Translations under genes and position numbers: made by a program
Source: Pareuzebyella sediminis
GTDB taxonomy: Bacteria; Bacteroidota; Bacteroidia; Flavobacteriales; Flavobacteriaceae
DNA: 64,000 nt
Assembly: GCF_008367235.1 (NCBI RefSeq)
Contig: NZ_VTZS01000004.1
Coordinates: 62,001-126,000 of the forward strand
Direction of reading: 5' to 3'
Shown here: positions 1 to 8,654 of the stretch, in pieces
Numbering within the stretch: the first letter of the stretch is position 1
Layout of the letters: every line of letters starts with the position of its first letter
The notes under the pieces: generated by a model
The model's database searches: none
The model's input: the letters and a program-made list of their open reading frames with translations, nothing else
What the model was told of the DNA's origin: nothing

Positions 1-2
1 TT

Positions 3-215
3 ATCGCCCATAGGCTGTTGAAGAATAAAATTAGATTGACCGAGTATCTTCTTTTATCGGAAGGACTTACCAATTATTACGGTGTCGATGACCTGCAGGA
101 GAAGTTCAATTGGGGCAAGCTGAAAGAGAACTTTACCGAATACGATCATGTGGGCAAGATTAAGTACCACTATATTAATTTAGAGCCACTGACTAAAAAG
201 CAAGACGAACGATAA
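3..215 (+). CDS. C-terminal fragment of an unidentified protein
   Basis: An open frame enters from the left edge (first complete codon at 3) and stops at 213-215, giving about 70 residues. The TTG at 18 need not be a start because the frame is open to the edge. The visible tail is charged and aromatic-rich (it contains LTNYYGVDDL and ends KKQDER), with no membrane segment or cysteine. I do not recognise the family. It reads toward dps with a 98-base gap, so it may or may not share a transcript with it. Confidence 0.5.
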   Translation: MAHRLLKNKIRLTEYLLLSEGLTNYYGVDDLQEKFNWGKLKENFTEYDHVGKIKYHYINLEPLTKKQDER

Positions 216-313
216 ACTTTCCGGGTCAAGATCCAAGAGAATTAAGGTAAGAGGGAATCGAATAGGGTGCTAATTTTGTATTTTGATTGTATAACCTTTT
301 CAAATTACAGCAT

Positions 314-790
314 ATGAGTTATTTAGATGTCGATTCGAATAAGATCAAACCCATCATAGACGAGCTTAATATTCTATTGGCCGACTATAACATTTATTAT
401 CAGAATCTCCGAGGTTTTCATTGGAATGTCATGGGTAAGAATTTTTTTGACCTACATAACAAATTCGAGGAACTGTATACTGACGCCCGTATAAAAATCG
501 ATGAGATTGCAGAGCGCATACTTACATTGAGGCATAGCCCAGAAAGTAAGTTTTCTGATTATTTTAATCTAGCCAATGTAAAAGAGGCCGGTTCGTTGAT
601 TCCTGATGTGGAAATGGTTACCCTTGTGCTTAAAGATCATGAATATATTTTAAAACTAATGGGAAGAGTAGTGAAAATGGCCGAGGAGGCAGGTGATGAA
701 GGCACCATTGATTTAATGGGAGGCTACATCGGCGATTTGGAAAAGGTGAGTTGGATGCTGGACGCCTGGGGTAAAGATTCAAGGAATTAA
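314..790 (+). CDS. dps: Dps-family DNA-binding ferritin-like protein
   Basis: Mini-ferritin that oxidises Fe(II) with hydrogen peroxide, stores the iron in a 12-mer cage and protects DNA; cytoplasmic. The 158-residue length is normal for Dps. The ferroxidase signature is intact: His36 in RGFHWNV, His48 in FDLHNKF, and Asp63 and Glu67 in KIDEIAERI, with the same 12/15/4 spacing as the canonical family ligands. I chose the ATG at 314 (MSYLDVD) because it gives the usual Dps N-terminus; the in-frame TTG at 287 would add nine residues without family support. It stands alone and is followed at once by a clear intrinsic terminator. Peroxide or stationary-phase control is expected from the family, but I see no operator. 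Confidence 0.93.
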   Translation: MSYLDVDSNKIKPIIDELNILLADYNIYYQNLRGFHWNVMGKNFFDLHNKFEELYTDARIKIDEIAERILTLRHSPESKFSDYFNLANVKEAGSLIPDVEMVTLVLKDHEYILKLMGRVVKMAEEAGDEGTIDLMGGYIGDLEKVSWMLDAWGKDSRN

Positions 791-806
791 TAAAAGTAAT
801 CTTAGG

Positions 807-833
807 CCCTGTAGCTTTGTTACAGGGTTTTTT
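807..833 (+). terminator. Intrinsic terminator of dps
   Basis: CCCTGTA at 807-813 pairs perfectly with TACAGGG at 821-827 around a 7-base loop and is followed by six T residues. It lies 17 bases after the dps stop codon. Confidence 0.85.
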
Positions 834-945
834 GGTTTGGTCGAGATTCATATTACGACCGTGTTTTTAAATTGGCACGATGAATGAACCTATATACTTT
901 AGGGGAGTTAGCGGTTGTTTTATGCTTCTCCTTTATTAAGAAAAC

Positions 946-1143
946 TTATCTGAAAATCTTTTTAATGAGATATAAAATTCCATATTTCTTCACAAACGAC
1001 AAGACCGTACTCAACCAGCTGTTAGGGCTTAAGTCTTGTTTGACCTCATGTTTTAGACCTTTAAATTCTTCCATGGCAATTTTACGCTCGAGATTAAGTC
1101 GTTTAAGGTCGTATTCTATTTGTTCAAAATTTTCGTACGCCAT
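946..1143 (-). CDS. Small DUF6327-like protein, last gene of YtxH/holin operon
   Basis: A 65-residue protein starting at the ATG at 1143-1141 (MAYENFEQIEY); a TTG two codons upstream is less likely. The N-terminal half is charged and probably helical (YDLKRLNLERKIAMEE). The C-terminal half carries a short hydrophobic stretch (STVLSFVKKYGILYLI) ending in basic residues, so it may associate with the membrane. It starts two bases after the holin-like gene stops, so the two are translationally linked. Small proteins in this third position after YtxH and holin-like proteins are common in Flavobacteriaceae (DUF6327-type). That label rests on context and general appearance, not on a motif. Function is unknown. 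Confidence 0.6.
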   Translation of the reverse strand: MAYENFEQIEYDLKRLNLERKIAMEEFKGLKHEVKQDLSPNSWLSTVLSFVKKYGILYLIKKIFR

Positions 1144-1145
1144 GA

Positions 1146-1493
1146 TCAATCGAAGAATTTAATTGACAACTTACGTACTACGTAATTGTCGATACGTTTT
1201 CTTAAAAAGTAGATGATAACAGTTGCGACCAAAAGAATACCGCCTACCACTATGCAAGCCAGTATGAGGCTTCCGAAAACATCGGAAAGATATAGGGTCC
1301 CCCCAACTAAAAAGAAAAGAAGACCCAAAAAGGCTAAACTACACATGATTGCCATTTTGAATAGCATACCGGTAGTTAACGCCAACTGCTGAAAAACTTT
1401 CAGCTTGTAATATTCTTGGGTCTTCTTATAAAGTTGTTCACCTACGTCAACAGCTTTGTTCGAAGTCTCGTTTAAGGATTCGAATACGCTCAT
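1146..1493 (-). CDS. Phage-holin-3_6-like two-helix membrane protein
   Basis: A 115-residue protein. Residues 1-40 form a charged amphipathic helix (NETSNKAVDVGEQLYKKTQE), followed by two hydrophobic segments at about 42-66 and 72-96, then a basic cytoplasmic tail. This is the layout of the Phage_holin_3_6 (actinobacterial holin-X) family, often annotated as a competence or holin-like protein in Bacteroidota. There is no phage context here. The gene abuts the YtxH gene (next base after its stop) and the downstream small gene. Such operons are usually discussed as envelope-stress proteins; the molecular function is unknown. Confidence 0.75.
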   Translation of the reverse strand: MSVFESLNETSNKAVDVGEQLYKKTQEYYKLKVFQQLALTTGMLFKMAIMCSLAFLGLLFFLVGGTLYLSDVFGSLILACIVVGGILLVATVIIYFLRKRIDNYVVRKLSIKFFD

Positions 1494-1826
1494 TTAAGAC
1501 GTTTTCTGCAATTTCTTGTTTTTAGCTTTAAGCTCGGCCAATTTGCCTTCTAGGGTAGAGATGACATCCTCGGTCTTATAACTGACATCTGACACCAAAG
1601 ATTCCGCCCTAGCTTCTAAAGATTCTTTTTGGGTAGCGACACTACTTGCGACTCTATCTCGAAGATCCACGGCAGATTCCGCCAATTGGTCTCTGGTCGC
1701 CGCCGCTTGGTCGGCAATTTTTCTTCTTGTTACTTCACCTTTGTCAGGGGCATACAAAATTCCTAAGGCTGCACCTATGGCAGAGCCTACTATTGCTGCT
1801 AAGAGGGTATTTCCACTATCGCTCAT
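1494..1826 (-). CDS. YtxH domain protein
   Basis: A 110-residue protein with a glycine/alanine-rich N-terminal membrane segment (residues 8-26, AAIVGSAIGAALGILYAP) followed by the typical APDKGEVTRRKI junction. A long alanine- and glutamate-rich coiled coil then runs to the C-terminus. This is the YtxH domain architecture: a membrane-anchored coiled-coil protein of general-stress regulons in Gram-positives, widespread but poorly understood in Bacteroidota. It is the first gene of a three-gene minus-strand operon with the holin-like and small proteins. A TAAATTTG element read on the minus strand at 1893-1886 could be its promoter. Confidence 0.85.
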   Translation of the reverse strand: MSDSGNTLLAAIVGSAIGAALGILYAPDKGEVTRRKIADQAAATRDQLAESAVDLRDRVASSVATQKESLEARAESLVSDVSYKTEDVISTLEGKLAELKAKNKKLQKTS

Positions 1827-1885
1827 ATTATTTACTATTTAGTTTTGATTTTATACATGCACGATGACTTTCATCATGGTTTCTA

Positions 1886-1893
1886 CAAATTTA
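1886..1893 (-). promoter_or_regulatory. Candidate -7 element for the YtxH operon
   Basis: Read on the minus strand the bases are TAAATTTG, an exact match to the Bacteroidota TAnnTTTG -7 consensus, 60 bases before the YtxH start. A TTTG (CAAA on plus at 1919-1922) lies 25 bases upstream, slightly longer than the usual 17-23 spacer, so confidence is limited. Confidence 0.35.
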
Positions 1894-2033
1894 CCGAATT
1901 TTGTCCAGTCTATTGACTCAAACAGGGGAATTATTGACGGGAACACCTTACTCCATTAGCGTCAATGTTTTTGGTGAACGAATTAACAGCACATTTGCGA
2001 TATACCTATTTTTATAGTCACTAAAAAAAACCA

Positions 2034-2201
2034 ATGAAACAAGGAGAAGAAAATACTGAATTTGTAAAAGAACCTGAAAAAGAAACCCCTAAATTCATTT
2101 TTCAAAAAAATAGAAAAACAAAAATCGGTTTTATTATCATTGTAGCTTTTCTAGTTTTAATTACGTTAGGCCTTATACTGTCGGGCACCATGTTCAATTG
2201 A
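2034..2201 (+). CDS. 55-residue single-pass membrane protein
   Basis: A short frame from the ATG at 2034 to the TGA at 2199-2201. The first 30 residues are acidic then basic (MKQGEENTEF ... QKNRKTK), followed by one strongly hydrophobic helix (IGFIIIVAFLVLITLGLILSG) and a very short tail. The charge pattern predicts an N-in, single-span inner-membrane peptide. It sits 48 bases upstream of the phosphatase-barrel gene on the same strand and may be co-transcribed. I do not recognise a family. The well-formed charge/helix pattern and start codon argue that it is real, but there is no homology evidence. Confidence 0.5.
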   Translation: MKQGEENTEFVKEPEKETPKFIFQKNRKTKIGFIIIVAFLVLITLGLILSGTMFN

Positions 2202-2249
2202 GCTTCCATGATTGATCCACAATATTTTAACTACAATGAAAAACAATAG

Positions 2250-5200
2250 ATGAATCTTAGCATACATCTCTTAAAGCGATCGTATTTGAGAAAAACACTC
2301 CTGATCATAGGGGTGTTTCTTTTTGTTTCTTGCGCAACGTTTAAAGCGCAAAAAAGCATGCTTCCCATGACAGATGAGGTGAAAAAAGAAATTTCCTATT
2401 CCTTTTTCATCGCAGGGGGTTTAGGTAATGGAGAAGATACCTCGAATGTAAACTTGTTGAAGAGGCTTTCCGCTCAACTTGAAGAGGCTCCGAAGAACAG
2501 TACCATCATATTTACGGGAGACAACATTAGCAAGGAAGAGGAAAATGCATGGCCTAAAGATAGTATGCTGATCGATCAGCAGCTTAGGTTGGTCGAGAAT
2601 TTTAAGGGTAAGACCATTTTTCTTCCAGGGAACAATGAATGGAAGAGCTATCGGTTGGACGATATGGAAAAAGTAGAAGATTATTTGAAGGAAAGCGATC
2701 TGGAAAATATTGAGGTTTTTCCCGAAAATGGCTGCCCCATCGAACATAGAGTCATCAACGATCAACTCGATTTGATCGTAATAGATTCGAAATGGTTCGT
2801 GGCCAATTGGTCCCGTCTTGAAGACATCAACAAAAAATGCACCGATATTGTCACCCGAAGAAGGTTCATGGAAGAATTGGAAGGCTACATCGGCGACGGT
2901 CAGGGTAAGAATATTGTGATTGCCATGCACCATCCGGTATTCAGTAACGGCGTTTATGCTGGAAATTCTACCTTTAAGGATCATCTTGCCCCTGTGCCCA
3001 TATATGGTACCCTCCGTCATTCGGTTATGGATTTGGCGGCATTCAATCCCGAGCATCTGAATTCCAGAAGATATAATTATCTCCGCATAGCAGTAAGTGC
3101 TTTGGCGCAGGCCAACGATCGTATTACCCTGGTGTCGGGCCATGAAGAAAACCTTCAATATCTGACCGGTGGCGGGGTGCATCAGGTCATTAGTGGTTCT
3201 TTGGGAAGTAAAAGTGCCACTAAACTCGGTGAGGATCGTATTACCGCTATTGGAGGGGCGTTGGAGTATGAAGGGAAGTATGCCTATGGAGAGAAGGGTT
3301 TTGCGAGGCTTGACTATTTCGTCGACGGCAGTTCTTCGGTAACTTTTTTTGCAGAATCCGATAAGCCTGTCATGACGACCTTTGCGGTCTTGCCCGAACT
3401 TGAACAACCTAAATCAAATGGCCCCTTACCTCAATTGAAAGGTCTCAAGAAGACGGTCGAAATTCTAGACGACCCTGAAGCGTATGAGAAAAGTGAATTT
3501 TATAAATTTCTTTGGGGGGAAAGGTATCGAAAATATTATGGCATGCCGGTAGCCGCACCAATCGTTAAATTGGATACCCTTTATGGCGGATTAAAGATTA
3601 CGAAGGAAGGTGGGGGCCACCAATCTTTTTCACTGCGATTGGCCGATAAGGATGGTAAGGAATACGCAATGAGGTCGCTTAGAAAAAGTGCGCTTAAATT
3701 TCTGAAATTCAAGCTGCCGGGCATTTCCTATAATACCGAGGATTATCGGGACACCTGGGCCGAAGAGGTGATTTCAGATTTTTTTACAACGGCCCATCCT
3801 TTTATGCAATTGGTTATCGATCCGTTGGCGAAGGCTGTAGATGTCAATCATTCCGACACGGAACTTTTTTATGTGCCCAAACAGGAGCAAATGGGCCAAT
3901 ACAATGAGGCGTACGGCGATGAACTTTATTTTATAGAAAGGCGCCCCTCGGAAGAACAGTTGAACTATAAAGGATATCGCAGAACCATTACCGAAGACAC
4001 GGGAAACGTAACGGACTATGAGAGTACGACCGACATGCTCGAGAAAATAAAAAGCGATGAGGCGTATACCGTTGATGAGCGGAATTTTATTCGTGCTAGG
4101 GTCTTCGATATGTTGATTGGTGATTGGGACCGTCACCAAGACCAATGGCGATGGATAGAATACGAAAGTGAGGACGGAGACAAAGAGTTCATGCCCGTGC
4201 CAAGAGACCGTGATAATGCATTCCCGCGCTTCGATGGCAATGCTATGAAGTTTATTAAGCTCTTCGTACCCAATGCCCGGCGCTGGCAAACTTTTGATGC
4301 CGACATCGACAATGTAAAATGGCTAAATATAGGAGGTAATAAGTTAGATAGGGCGCTACTCATTGCCCATGGGCCTCGGGCCTGGAGAGAAGAAGCGCTC
4401 ATAATCCAAGAAAAAATAACCCCTGAAATTATCGACCAAGCCTTTTTGCGGTTGCCGGAGGAAGTGCAAGATGCTACTGCGGAAGACCTAAAAAAAAGCA
4501 TAGTGGCACGCTTGAAAATACTACCGGAGAAAGCAGAGGAGTATGGCCGATATCTTAATAAGATAGTAGCGATTCCGGGAACTGAAAAAGATGATGCCTT
4601 CGAAGTCTATAGGCTTGACAATGGGCAGACGAAGGTTGTGGTGAAACGCATATTGACAGATGAAAAAGACGAAGTAATGTACGAACGCACCTTTACTGAT
4701 GATCAGACCCGGGAAATATGGTTGTATGGTCTAGGTGACGATGACGTATTTAAGGTGTATGGCGATAAGAAGGGCACCACACGTTTGAAACTGATTGGAG
4801 GGTATGGGGAAGATACTTTTGTGGTCGAGAATAAAACGAGGGTCAAGGTATTCGATTGGGAACATGAAAAGATTCATTTTGAGGGTATGGAGCCCCGCAT
4901 ACAGCTAAGCGATAACTATACCACAAACTCCTATCATTGGCGCTATTTTCAGCCCAATACCAATATTTTGGCACCGACCATGGGCTTTAGAACAGACGAT
5001 GGACTTTTCGTGGGAGTCTCCAATACCTATACTGAAAAAGGCCTTAATGGGAATGATTTTAGGCAAAGACACCAATTGAAGGCCCAATATTATTTTGCTT
5101 TCAAGGCCTTTGAACTTCAATATGCCGGGGTTTTTGGTAACATAATGCCGAATTGGAACTTTGAAATCGATGGGTATTACACCAACGATCGCTATGCTAG

Positions 5201-5984
5201 GAATTTCTTCGGGTATGGGAATAACTCCCTCAATGAGGAGGATCGTTTAGGTCGGGATTATTATCGCGCCCGGCTACAACAATTTAAGGCGAGTGCCGGT
5301 TTGGCCTACCACACGTTAAAAATTAAAGGCCTTTTTGAATCCTTTAGATTAAATAAGAGCCCCGATCGCTTTTTCAACTCCAATAATTTAGGTCCTGAGG
5401 TGTTCGAAAGCCAGTACTACACGGGCGCTGAGATTTATGGATACTACGATAACGATGATGCGGAAGATTTTCCTTCAAAATCGATTTACATCGGCCTAAG
5501 TGCCGGCTATAAATTTAATATCAATATATCCGACAATAAATTTGGCTATGCCTCCCTCAAGCTGGGCTTCAACCGTAAGCTTATAAATTCAGGTGCATTG
5601 GTATTAGGCTCAACTGCCGAATACAAAACCTTGGTAGGTGTTAACGAGATCTTTTTCTACCATATGCCTACGATAGGCGGAGATAATGGGCTACGCGGTT
5701 TTAGGGATGAGCGCTTTACGGGAAATTCGTATTTCTATCAGAGTTCTGATCTGAAACTGCGCCTTAAGCGATATGTGACCGCCGTATCGCCAGTGACCAT
5801 CGGTGTTTTTGCCGGCTTTGACTATGGAAGGGTTTGGCATCCCGATCAAAGTTCGGGACAATGGCAAACTTCTCAGGGGGGCGGCCTTTGGATAAGTAGC
5901 CTAAAAGCATTGACCTTTAAAATCGGTTATTTCAACTCCAAGGAAAATAATATGGTTCAGGTACGGTTTGGAATTCCCTTTTAG
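2250..5984 (+). CDS. Lipoprotein: calcineurin-like phosphatase domain fused to outer-membrane beta-barrel
   Basis: A 1244-residue protein. The N-terminus is a lipoprotein signal (LFVSC, Cys28). Residues about 50-370 form a metallophosphoesterase domain of the purple-acid-phosphatase-like type (GDN at 90-92, GNNEW at 127-131, HHP at 227-229, GHEENLQ at 297-303). A long middle region follows. From about residue 900 to the end there is a Tyr/Phe-rich Omp85/BamA-like 'surface antigen' barrel ending in the terminal Phe expected of BAM substrates. Several metal-ligand positions look altered: GGLGN instead of GDxGN, GNN instead of GNH, and GHEE instead of GHEH. The phosphatase may therefore be weak or inactive. 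An in-frame TAG directly precedes the ATG at 2250, which fixes the start. This fusion is known in Bacteroidota; its substrate and role are not. Confidence 0.8.
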   Translation: MNLSIHLLKRSYLRKTLLIIGVFLFVSCATFKAQKSMLPMTDEVKKEISYSFFIAGGLGNGEDTSNVNLLKRLSAQLEEAPKNSTIIFTGDNISKEEENAWPKDSMLIDQQLRLVENFKGKTIFLPGNNEWKSYRLDDMEKVEDYLKESDLENIEVFPENGCPIEHRVINDQLDLIVIDSKWFVANWSRLEDINKKCTDIVTRRRFMEELEGYIGDGQGKNIVIAMHHPVFSNGVYAGNSTFKDHLAPVPIYGTLRHSVMDLAAFNPEHLNSRRYNYLRIAVSALAQANDRITLVSGHEENLQYLTGGGVHQVISGSLGSKSATKLGEDRITAIGGALEYEGKYAYGEKGFARLDYFVDGSSSVTFFAESDKPVMTTFAVLPELEQPKSNGPLPQLKGLKKTVEILDDPEAYEKSEFYKFLWGERYRKYYGMPVAAPIVKLDTLYGGLKITKEGGGHQSFSLRLADKDGKEYAMRSLRKSALKFLKFKLPGISYNTEDYRDTWAEEVISDFFTTAHPFMQLVIDPLAKAVDVNHSDTELFYVPKQEQMGQYNEAYGDELYFIERRPSEEQLNYKGYRRTITEDTGNVTDYESTTDMLEKIKSDEAYTVDERNFIRARVFDMLIGDWDRHQDQWRWIEYESEDGDKEFMPVPRDRDNAFPRFDGNAMKFIKLFVPNARRWQTFDADIDNVKWLNIGGNKLDRALLIAHGPRAWREEALIIQEKITPEIIDQAFLRLPEEVQDATAEDLKKSIVARLKILPEKAEEYGRYLNKIVAIPGTEKDDAFEVYRLDNGQTKVVVKRILTDEKDEVMYERTFTDDQTREIWLYGLGDDDVFKVYGDKKGTTRLKLIGGYGEDTFVVENKTRVKVFDWEHEKIHFEGMEPRIQLSDNYTTNSYHWRYFQPNTNILAPTMGFRTDDGLFVGVSNTYTEKGLNGNDFRQRHQLKAQYYFAFKAFELQYAGVFGNIMPNWNFEIDGYYTNDRYARNFFGYGNNSLNEEDRLGRDYYRARLQQFKASAGLAYHTLKIKGLFESFRLNKSPDRFFNSNNLGPEVFESQYYTGAEIYGYYDNDDAEDFPSKSIYIGLSAGYKFNINISDNKFGYASLKLGFNRKLINSGALVLGSTAEYKTLVGVNEIFFYHMPTIGGDNGLRGFRDERFTGNSYFYQSSDLKLRLKRYVTAVSPVTIGVFAGFDYGRVWHPDQSSGQWQTSQGGGLWISSLKALTFKIGYFNSKENNMVQVRFGIPF

Positions 5985-6131
5985 ATTTTGCCCTCAGAGC
6001 TTCATAGTTGCCAAAGCCAATTTGAATGTTTTGATCGCTTAGTTTTCCCGAAAATCTTAATCCGTATCAAGTATTTGATGAAAATTTCTGTTTTGAGCGT
6101 GGTTAAGTTCCTTTTTAATGGTTATAAATAC

Positions 6132-6139
6132 TACCTTTG
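6132..6139 (+). promoter_or_regulatory. -7 promoter element upstream of the sorbosone-dehydrogenase-like gene
   Basis: TACCTTTG matches TAnnTTTG exactly and lies 25 bases before the ATG at 6165. No TTG sits at the usual distance upstream, so the -33 element would be weak. Confidence 0.4.
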
Positions 6140-6164
6140 AGGCTGACCAAACTAGATTTTATTT

Positions 6165-7430
6165 ATGATAACTTCATGCTTACGGCAAAAGGTAGCCTTA
6201 CTGCTTCTTGTCTTCTCAACACTTCTGTGCTATCAATGTAAAACCGAAACCAAGAGTTCGGTGAAAACCGTAAACAATACGACAGATATTATTGTTCCTG
6301 AAGGCTTTTCGGTCGAAATTATCGGGGATAGTCTTGGAGCCCTAAGGCATATGGCAGTTTCTAACAATGGGGATATTTATGTGAACCGTTCGGTACTTAA
6401 GGATGATAAGGCCATTCTTGTATTAAAAGATACCGATGATGACGGCCGAATAGATGAAACGCAGCAATTTTTCAATGAACCTGGCACAGGAATTCTAATT
6501 AATAAAGGGTATTTGTACGCCTCATCCAACTCAGCCGTGTATCGTTATAAGCTCGACCAGAATGAAGAAGTAATCGATACCGAAAATCCTGAAAAAATTG
6601 TAGATGGCCTAATTGACAAAGGGCGTGACAATGCGAAACCCTTTGCAATAGACGGTAATTCGAACCTGTATGTGACCGTAGGCTCATGGAACGATGCCTG
6701 TAGGGATGAGGAGTCTGGCAAAGGGATGGTACCTTGTACCATTCTTGATTCTGCCGGGGGTATTTGGAAGTTCAAAGCAAACAAGCTTGGCCAAACATTT
6801 TCCGATGGCACGCGATATGCAACGGGAATCAAGAATGCCGTTGCCATAGCATGGAACTCCCAAAATAACTCCCTATTTTCCGCAGTTCATGGGAGAGGAG
6901 GGCTACATAATTTTTACCCTGAGTTGTATACGGCCCAGCAGAATGACGAATTGCCCGCCGAAACGTTGTATGAGCTGAAAGAGAACGATGATGCGGGATG
7001 GCCTTACATTTATTACGATCAATCCAAGCATCAAAAAATACTGTCCCCGGAGTACGGGGGTGATGGTGAAAAAACGGGAGGCGAAGATGCTATCGACCCT
7101 GTAATGGCTTTTCCTGCGCACCTAGGCCCCAATGACCTTCTTTTCTATACCGGTACTATGTTTCCCGAGAAATATAAAAATGGGGCCTTTATTGCTTTTC
7201 ACAACAAATCACCGGAACTCCAAAAAGGTTTCTTCGTAGCTTTTGTGCCTTTTGAAGCGGGTAAACCAAAAGGCGATTGGGAAATTTTCGCGGATAATTT
7301 TGCCGGTATTGACTTGGCAAATCCCGAAGGTCCGTTGCAGCACCGACCCTGTGGGCTTGCACAAGGTCCCGATGGGGCACTTTATGTCTGTGATGATTTA
7401 GGCGGCACGATTTTTAAAATAAGCTATTAA
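6165..7430 (+). CDS. Exported glucose/sorbosone dehydrogenase-type beta-propeller
   Basis: A 421-residue protein with an N-terminal export signal (basic start, then LLLLVFSTLLCYQC); Cys may serve as a lipidation site, though the lipobox is not classical. The mature part is a soluble sugar-dehydrogenase fold (GSDH / L-sorbosone dehydrogenase, PQQ-dependent type). It begins VPEGFSVEIIGDSLGALRHMAV, has the calcium/propeller motif DTDDDGRID near residue 90, and ends PCGLAQGPDGALYVCDDLGGTIFKI, the characteristic last blade. The expected activity is periplasmic oxidation of an aldose or sugar aldehyde with PQQ as cofactor. There is no CxxCH, so electrons would leave through a separate carrier such as the nearby cytochrome-type proteins. 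It is transcribed alone and converges on the FAH gene. Confidence 0.8.
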   Translation: MITSCLRQKVALLLLVFSTLLCYQCKTETKSSVKTVNNTTDIIVPEGFSVEIIGDSLGALRHMAVSNNGDIYVNRSVLKDDKAILVLKDTDDDGRIDETQQFFNEPGTGILINKGYLYASSNSAVYRYKLDQNEEVIDTENPEKIVDGLIDKGRDNAKPFAIDGNSNLYVTVGSWNDACRDEESGKGMVPCTILDSAGGIWKFKANKLGQTFSDGTRYATGIKNAVAIAWNSQNNSLFSAVHGRGGLHNFYPELYTAQQNDELPAETLYELKENDDAGWPYIYYDQSKHQKILSPEYGGDGEKTGGEDAIDPVMAFPAHLGPNDLLFYTGTMFPEKYKNGAFIAFHNKSPELQKGFFVAFVPFEAGKPKGDWEIFADNFAGIDLANPEGPLQHRPCGLAQGPDGALYVCDDLGGTIFKISY

Positions 7431-7434
7431 TAGG

Positions 7435-7468
7435 GAAGCTGGACTTCATTTCAAGGTTGACTAGCTTC
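7435..7468. terminator. Possible bidirectional terminator between convergent genes
   Basis: GAAGCT at 7435-7440 pairs with AGCTTC at 7463-7468, with one GC and one GU pair extending the stem, a loop of about 20 bases, and a CTTTTC run after the right arm. It overlaps the stop codon of the minus-strand FAH gene. The long loop makes this a weak call. Confidence 0.3.
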
Positions 7469-8654
7469 TTTTCAAAAGAAAATCGAGGAGCGATCCGATT
7501 CCGAATTCCCATTTTGGAATCTTATCGCAGGTATTGACCCAATTGATAAGCGTACCTAAATGTTGGGTGCTTATCTTGACTTGGTCACCGACTTTGTGGG
7601 TAAAGCCTTCCCCTTCTTTAACCCGGTCTTCCGAAGGGGCGAACATAGTACCCAAAAAAAGCACAATACCATCGGGGTATTGATGGTTGTCCCCAACCAC
7701 TTGAGCAACGAGATCCTCGGGCGATCGGCTTATTTCCCTCATTTTATTGGCGCCTTTGGAGGTAAAACCGTCGGTACCTTGCATAGAAAGTTCGACTTCA
7801 CAATTTTTAACGTCCTCAAGTGTAAAGGTTTCATCAAACAATCGAAAGAGTGGGCCGATGGCGCAAGACCCGTTTTGGTCTTTTGCTTCCCCGAGTAAAA
7901 GGGCACTTCGCCCTTCATAATCACGAAGGTTGACATCGTTGCCTAAAGTGGCGCCGACGATATTTCCCTTAGCCGTAACGGCCAGTACGATTTCAGGTTC
8001 AGGGTTGTTCCATTTTGAGCTTTCAAGTACCCCGATCTGGGCGCCGAAACCGATAGCGGAAAGTGGTTGGGCCTTCGTAAAGACCTCGGCATCTTTTCCG
8101 ATACCGACTTCAAGATATTGTGACCAAATTCCTTTGGCCTGAAAATCCTTTTTAAGTTTCTCGGTCTCCGGAGACCCAGCGACGACTTTGCTCAAATCGT
8201 TGCCAAGGGAATCATAAATCGATTTTCGAATGGCATGTGCGGTTTGTGCATCGCCTTTGGCCTTTTCTTCGATGACCCGTTCCAACAGGCTTTTAATGAA
8301 GGTGACTCCACAAGCCTTGATAGATTGAATATCGTTGGGAGCTATAAAATAGGGAGACTCTTGTTTTTGATGAAAATACAGGGAGTTTTTCAGGATTTCT
8401 TCGAGATTACCGAGCTCAGGAAGGTTTTTAAGCTGCCGAAGTGCCTGAACCGGTGCTTTCGTATTCAATAACTGGCTGGTGGTACTAAAATATTGCGAAA
8501 GGTCGTACACCTTTCCTTTTTTGACAAGCACCACATGCGGGCCTGCTATGCCTTTATAGGCTTGTTTTTTAGATACCATACACCTTCCGATCCAGGTACC
8601 TTCGTCGGCTAATTGGGGTACAATTTCTTCTAAATTTATAGGTTGCTGCTCCAT
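7461..8654 (-). CDS. FAH-family 2-keto-3-deoxypentonate dehydratase-like protein
   Basis: A 397-residue cytoplasmic protein of the fumarylacetoacetate hydrolase superfamily. It has a long N-terminal domain (residues 1-190) and a C-terminal FAH core. The core holds the metal-site region NPEPEIVLAV, then GATLGNDVNLRDYEGRSALL and a following SCAIGP stretch. This combination is characteristic of 2-keto-3-deoxy-D-arabinonate/L-arabinonate dehydratases, which turn the 2-keto-3-deoxypentonate into alpha-ketoglutarate semialdehyde; it differs from the short 280-residue FAH hydrolases. The assignment fits the IlvD/Edd pentonate dehydratase at 13753, which would make its substrate. The gene is monocistronic and convergent with the sorbosone-dehydrogenase-like gene. 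Substrate stereochemistry cannot be read from sequence. Confidence 0.78.
   Translation of the reverse strand: MEQQPINLEEIVPQLADEGTWIGRCMVSKKQAYKGIAGPHVVLVKKGKVYDLSQYFSTTSQLLNTKAPVQALRQLKNLPELGNLEEILKNSLYFHQKQESPYFIAPNDIQSIKACGVTFIKSLLERVIEEKAKGDAQTAHAIRKSIYDSLGNDLSKVVAGSPETEKLKKDFQAKGIWSQYLEVGIGKDAEVFTKAQPLSAIGFGAQIGVLESSKWNNPEPEIVLAVTAKGNIVGATLGNDVNLRDYEGRSALLLGEAKDQNGSCAIGPLFRLFDETFTLEDVKNCEVELSMQGTDGFTSKGANKMREISRSPEDLVAQVVGDNHQYPDGIVLFLGTMFAPSEDRVKEGEGFTHKVGDQVKISTQHLGTLINWVNTCDKIPKWEFGIGSLLDFLLKRS

Noticed and set aside
884-1162. Plus-strand frame of 92 codons opposite the YtxH operon
   Set aside because: It overlaps the well-supported minus-strand small gene and its product has no recognisable feature.
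1146-1493. Holin-like protein as a sign of prophage
   Set aside because: No phage structural, lysis or integrase genes nearby; the YtxH / holin-like / small-protein trio is a common chromosomal operon in flavobacteria.
2208-2249. A 13-codon frame (MIDPQYFNYNEKQ) ending directly before the ATG at 2250, like a leader peptide
   Set aside because: No repeated regulatory codons or attenuator hairpin; it is most likely chance, and the larger 55-residue frame upstream is more convincing.
2421-3407. Long minus-strand frame of 328 codons inside the phosphatase-barrel gene
   Set aside because: Antisense shadow: the plus-strand protein has clear domains throughout, and the minus-strand product lacks any.
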